Below the pieces are notes generated by a model. The model made no database searches. It worked only from the letters and a program-made list of their open reading frames with translations, and was not told the origin of the DNA. A program made the translations under genes and the position numbers. Below are positions 62,401 through 64,000 of a stretch of DNA of 64,000 bases, piece after piece. Within the stretch, counting starts at the first letter, position 1; each line of letters starts with the position of its first letter. This DNA comes from Nemopilema nomurai (lineage: Eukaryota > Cnidaria > Scyphozoa > Rhizostomeae > Rhizostomatidae), in assembly GCA_003864495.1 (NCBI GenBank), contig ML133432.1, positions 1,054,001 to 1,118,000 of the forward strand. The letters run 5' to 3'.

Positions 62401-64000
62401 GGATAAGGATGTATTTGATTCAAAAAAGAAGCTAAGAATCATGTCTGCAAATGGCTTGGAACACAAGTTATCAGGAAAGCAGCAAGAGGTCTTTGAAATG
62501 AACAAAGGGCTTTTCAATTTGTTTTCAAATCAGGTACTTTATTTCTTTCAGAATTTTTTTTGATTGAAATATATTTTTTTGAATTAATTAATTTATTGAA
62601 AGTTTTCCTTTCAGTTTTAAACGCTTTCCGCTTATCAACCAAATTATAATTTTTAGATTGAAGCATGCAAGAAGAACATTGTAAATTTAAGGGAGACATT
62701 CGGCTCGACAGAGAATGCTGCCATGTTGGAAGCCGCCATGTTGATACGTGACAAGCACCCAGAACAAGCAATCAAGTCAATGAAGGTTTTTCTCTTTTAT
62801 TAATACTTGTTGTATTTAAACTATGGATTCAAATATAGATTTTTTTAGTGTGCAGCTTAAATTCACTGAAGCTGTAACTCAGACTTGAAAAGCAGGCTGC
62901 CAGGTTTTTGTTAAAGCTTCCATCCAGCATAATGCAACTAGTTCAAGTGTTGGGAAGTGTGCACATTGAACATATTTCATATTTGTTTGCCGCTAGGATA
63001 TGGTGGAGTCTTCAAATGTCTCCAGCGAGATACAGTTTGCATTGGCACAACTCTATCTTACGAAAGGTTTGCTTATCTTAAATTTTGTTTCCATCTTGAA
63101 TGTATCCATGATTGTGAAACTGTATATACCTTAAAGTTTCGTTATTTAATTTGCCTGTTTGATATTTACGAGACCTTATACTTTTGTTGTATAGAATCTG
63201 CCTAGGTATAGAGGCAAGTGTATGCGTGAATCTAAAGACACATTATTTTGGACACATTGAATCATTGATGACTCCTTGCATTCAATGGTTTCCTTATGGC
63301 AAACCCGTAGATAAAGGGGACGTTTTCATCTAATCTTATTTTAGGAAAGTTCCGAGATGCCGGCAATGTTTTGAAGTCCATAAAAGAATTTCGCAACACC
63401 CCGGGAATGGTAGGGTTGAAGTTCTTTGTTTTCAACTTTCAGTAAATTGATGATCGATTTAATCTGTTCAATGTTGGTCCACTTTAATGTAAGTAATTCT
63501 TTTGTTATACCAGAGATATAGAATACGTATTTGAAATCACCCTGAATTTTACAAGCTTATCAAACTTTGGTCATATTTTTGTTGCTTTTTTATATAAACA
63601 TTTTATTTTATAGTACATTTGAATAACTCACTTTCTTACAAATGGTAGCCTATACAGCTGAATCTGATAGCGTTCCTCGCCTGTAAACATGCTCATTTAC
63701 AAGACAGAATAAAACATGTTTGAACTTTTCTTAATTGGCGAAACTTGTTTTTGTTTCAGGTGTCATTTCTTGTCAGCCTGTACACGCATCTTGATGACAC
63801 CGATGAAGCTGTTCGGATTCTTGACGATGCCGTCGTCCATTTGGAGAAGCAAGGGGTCAGTACTTACTCCATCATAAGGTCCATCAATTAACTCAATATA
63901 CTTTAAAGAGGTCGCATCAAGAGATGCCAATTAGAGAAAAGGGGAACATTGGCTATTTTCTACTTGTTTTAGCTTGACATTCTTAGTCCATAGAGTTCAT
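59155..64000 (+). CDS. SRP72: SRP72, signal recognition particle 72-kDa subunit (5' part)
   Basis: Fifteen exons seen: 59155-59251, 59575-59689, 60103-60229, 60319-60384, 60549-60626, 60763-60874, 61159-61190, 61408-61463, 61656-61745, 62090-62150, 62402-62533, 62657-62785, 62997-63066, 63345-63409, 63760-63855; 442 residues, phase continuous, and the gene runs off the right edge. Matches include ALKCKVVCLL, PFEKAYCQYRLN, ELCYNYSSLLIAKG, EDP-DLTEEEL, QMAYIKQLKG, ISNNIVTINKDKDVFDSKKK, KLSGKQ and NTPGMVSFLVSLYTHLDD. This is the TPR superhelix that binds SRP68; the basic RNA-binding C-terminal region, which contacts 7SL RNA, lies beyond the window. SRP targets nascent secretory proteins to the ER. 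Start chosen at 59155 by family length. Confidence 0.96.
59391..59420. repeat. (TA)n microsatellite in SRP72 intron 1
   Basis: Fifteen perfect TA units. Confidence 0.95.

Overview
The window is nuclear DNA from an animal. It is AT-rich, its genes are split by many GT-AG introns (mostly about 200-1500 bp), and every recognisable protein is a conserved metazoan one. A HHEX-class homeobox gene rules out fungi and plants. The exon-intron structures are close to complete, and the three full-length proteins compared (ARMH3, DHX34, NCAPH) are within about 20 residues of the human lengths I recall. The dense ancestral-looking introns and compact intergenic space suggest a slowly evolving invertebrate, possibly a cnidarian such as a sea anemone or coral. 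That placement is inference from gene architecture and repeats, not from a marker gene.

Layout. 624-6401 (+): the 3' part of AUP1 (ER and lipid-droplet ubiquitin adaptor); upstream exons lie before the window. 6402-12049: gene-poor flank with short tandem repeats and a tRNA-like fragment. 12050-15379 (+): HHEX homeobox gene, three exons. 16095-17613 (-): MRPL43, three exons. 17679-29600 (+): ARMH3, 26 exons, head-to-head with MRPL43 (65 bp between start codons). 30408-41171 (-): DHX34, 17 exons, convergent with ARMH3. 41291-45824 (+): an Abraxas-family gene, 10 exons, head-to-head with DHX34 (119 bp between start codons). 45825-48766: a spacer holding an orphan terminal exon with a polyadenylation signal and an E2F-like site. 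48767-58488 (+): NCAPH (condensin I kleisin), 19 exons. 59155 to past the right edge (+): SRP72, 15 exons visible.

I assembled exons by conserved protein sequence, splice consensus and reading phase. Phase is continuous through all eight genes except at one place in DHX34 (about 32393-32396), where a base appears to be missing. The genes are unrelated housekeeping or developmental genes, not an operon or pathway, but HHEX, MRPL43, ARMH3 and an Abraxas paralogue all map to human chromosome 10q, so part of the block looks like ancient synteny.

The most unusual signal is structural. Three genes carry duplications anchored exactly on a splice site: a 44-bp array that repeats the 5' splice site of an AUP1 exon; a 22/44-bp minisatellite whose units contain the pyrimidine tract and AG of a DHX34 3' splice site; and a copied acceptor plus exon start in an NCAPH intron. 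I saw no complete transposon, CRISPR array, rRNA or functional tRNA gene.
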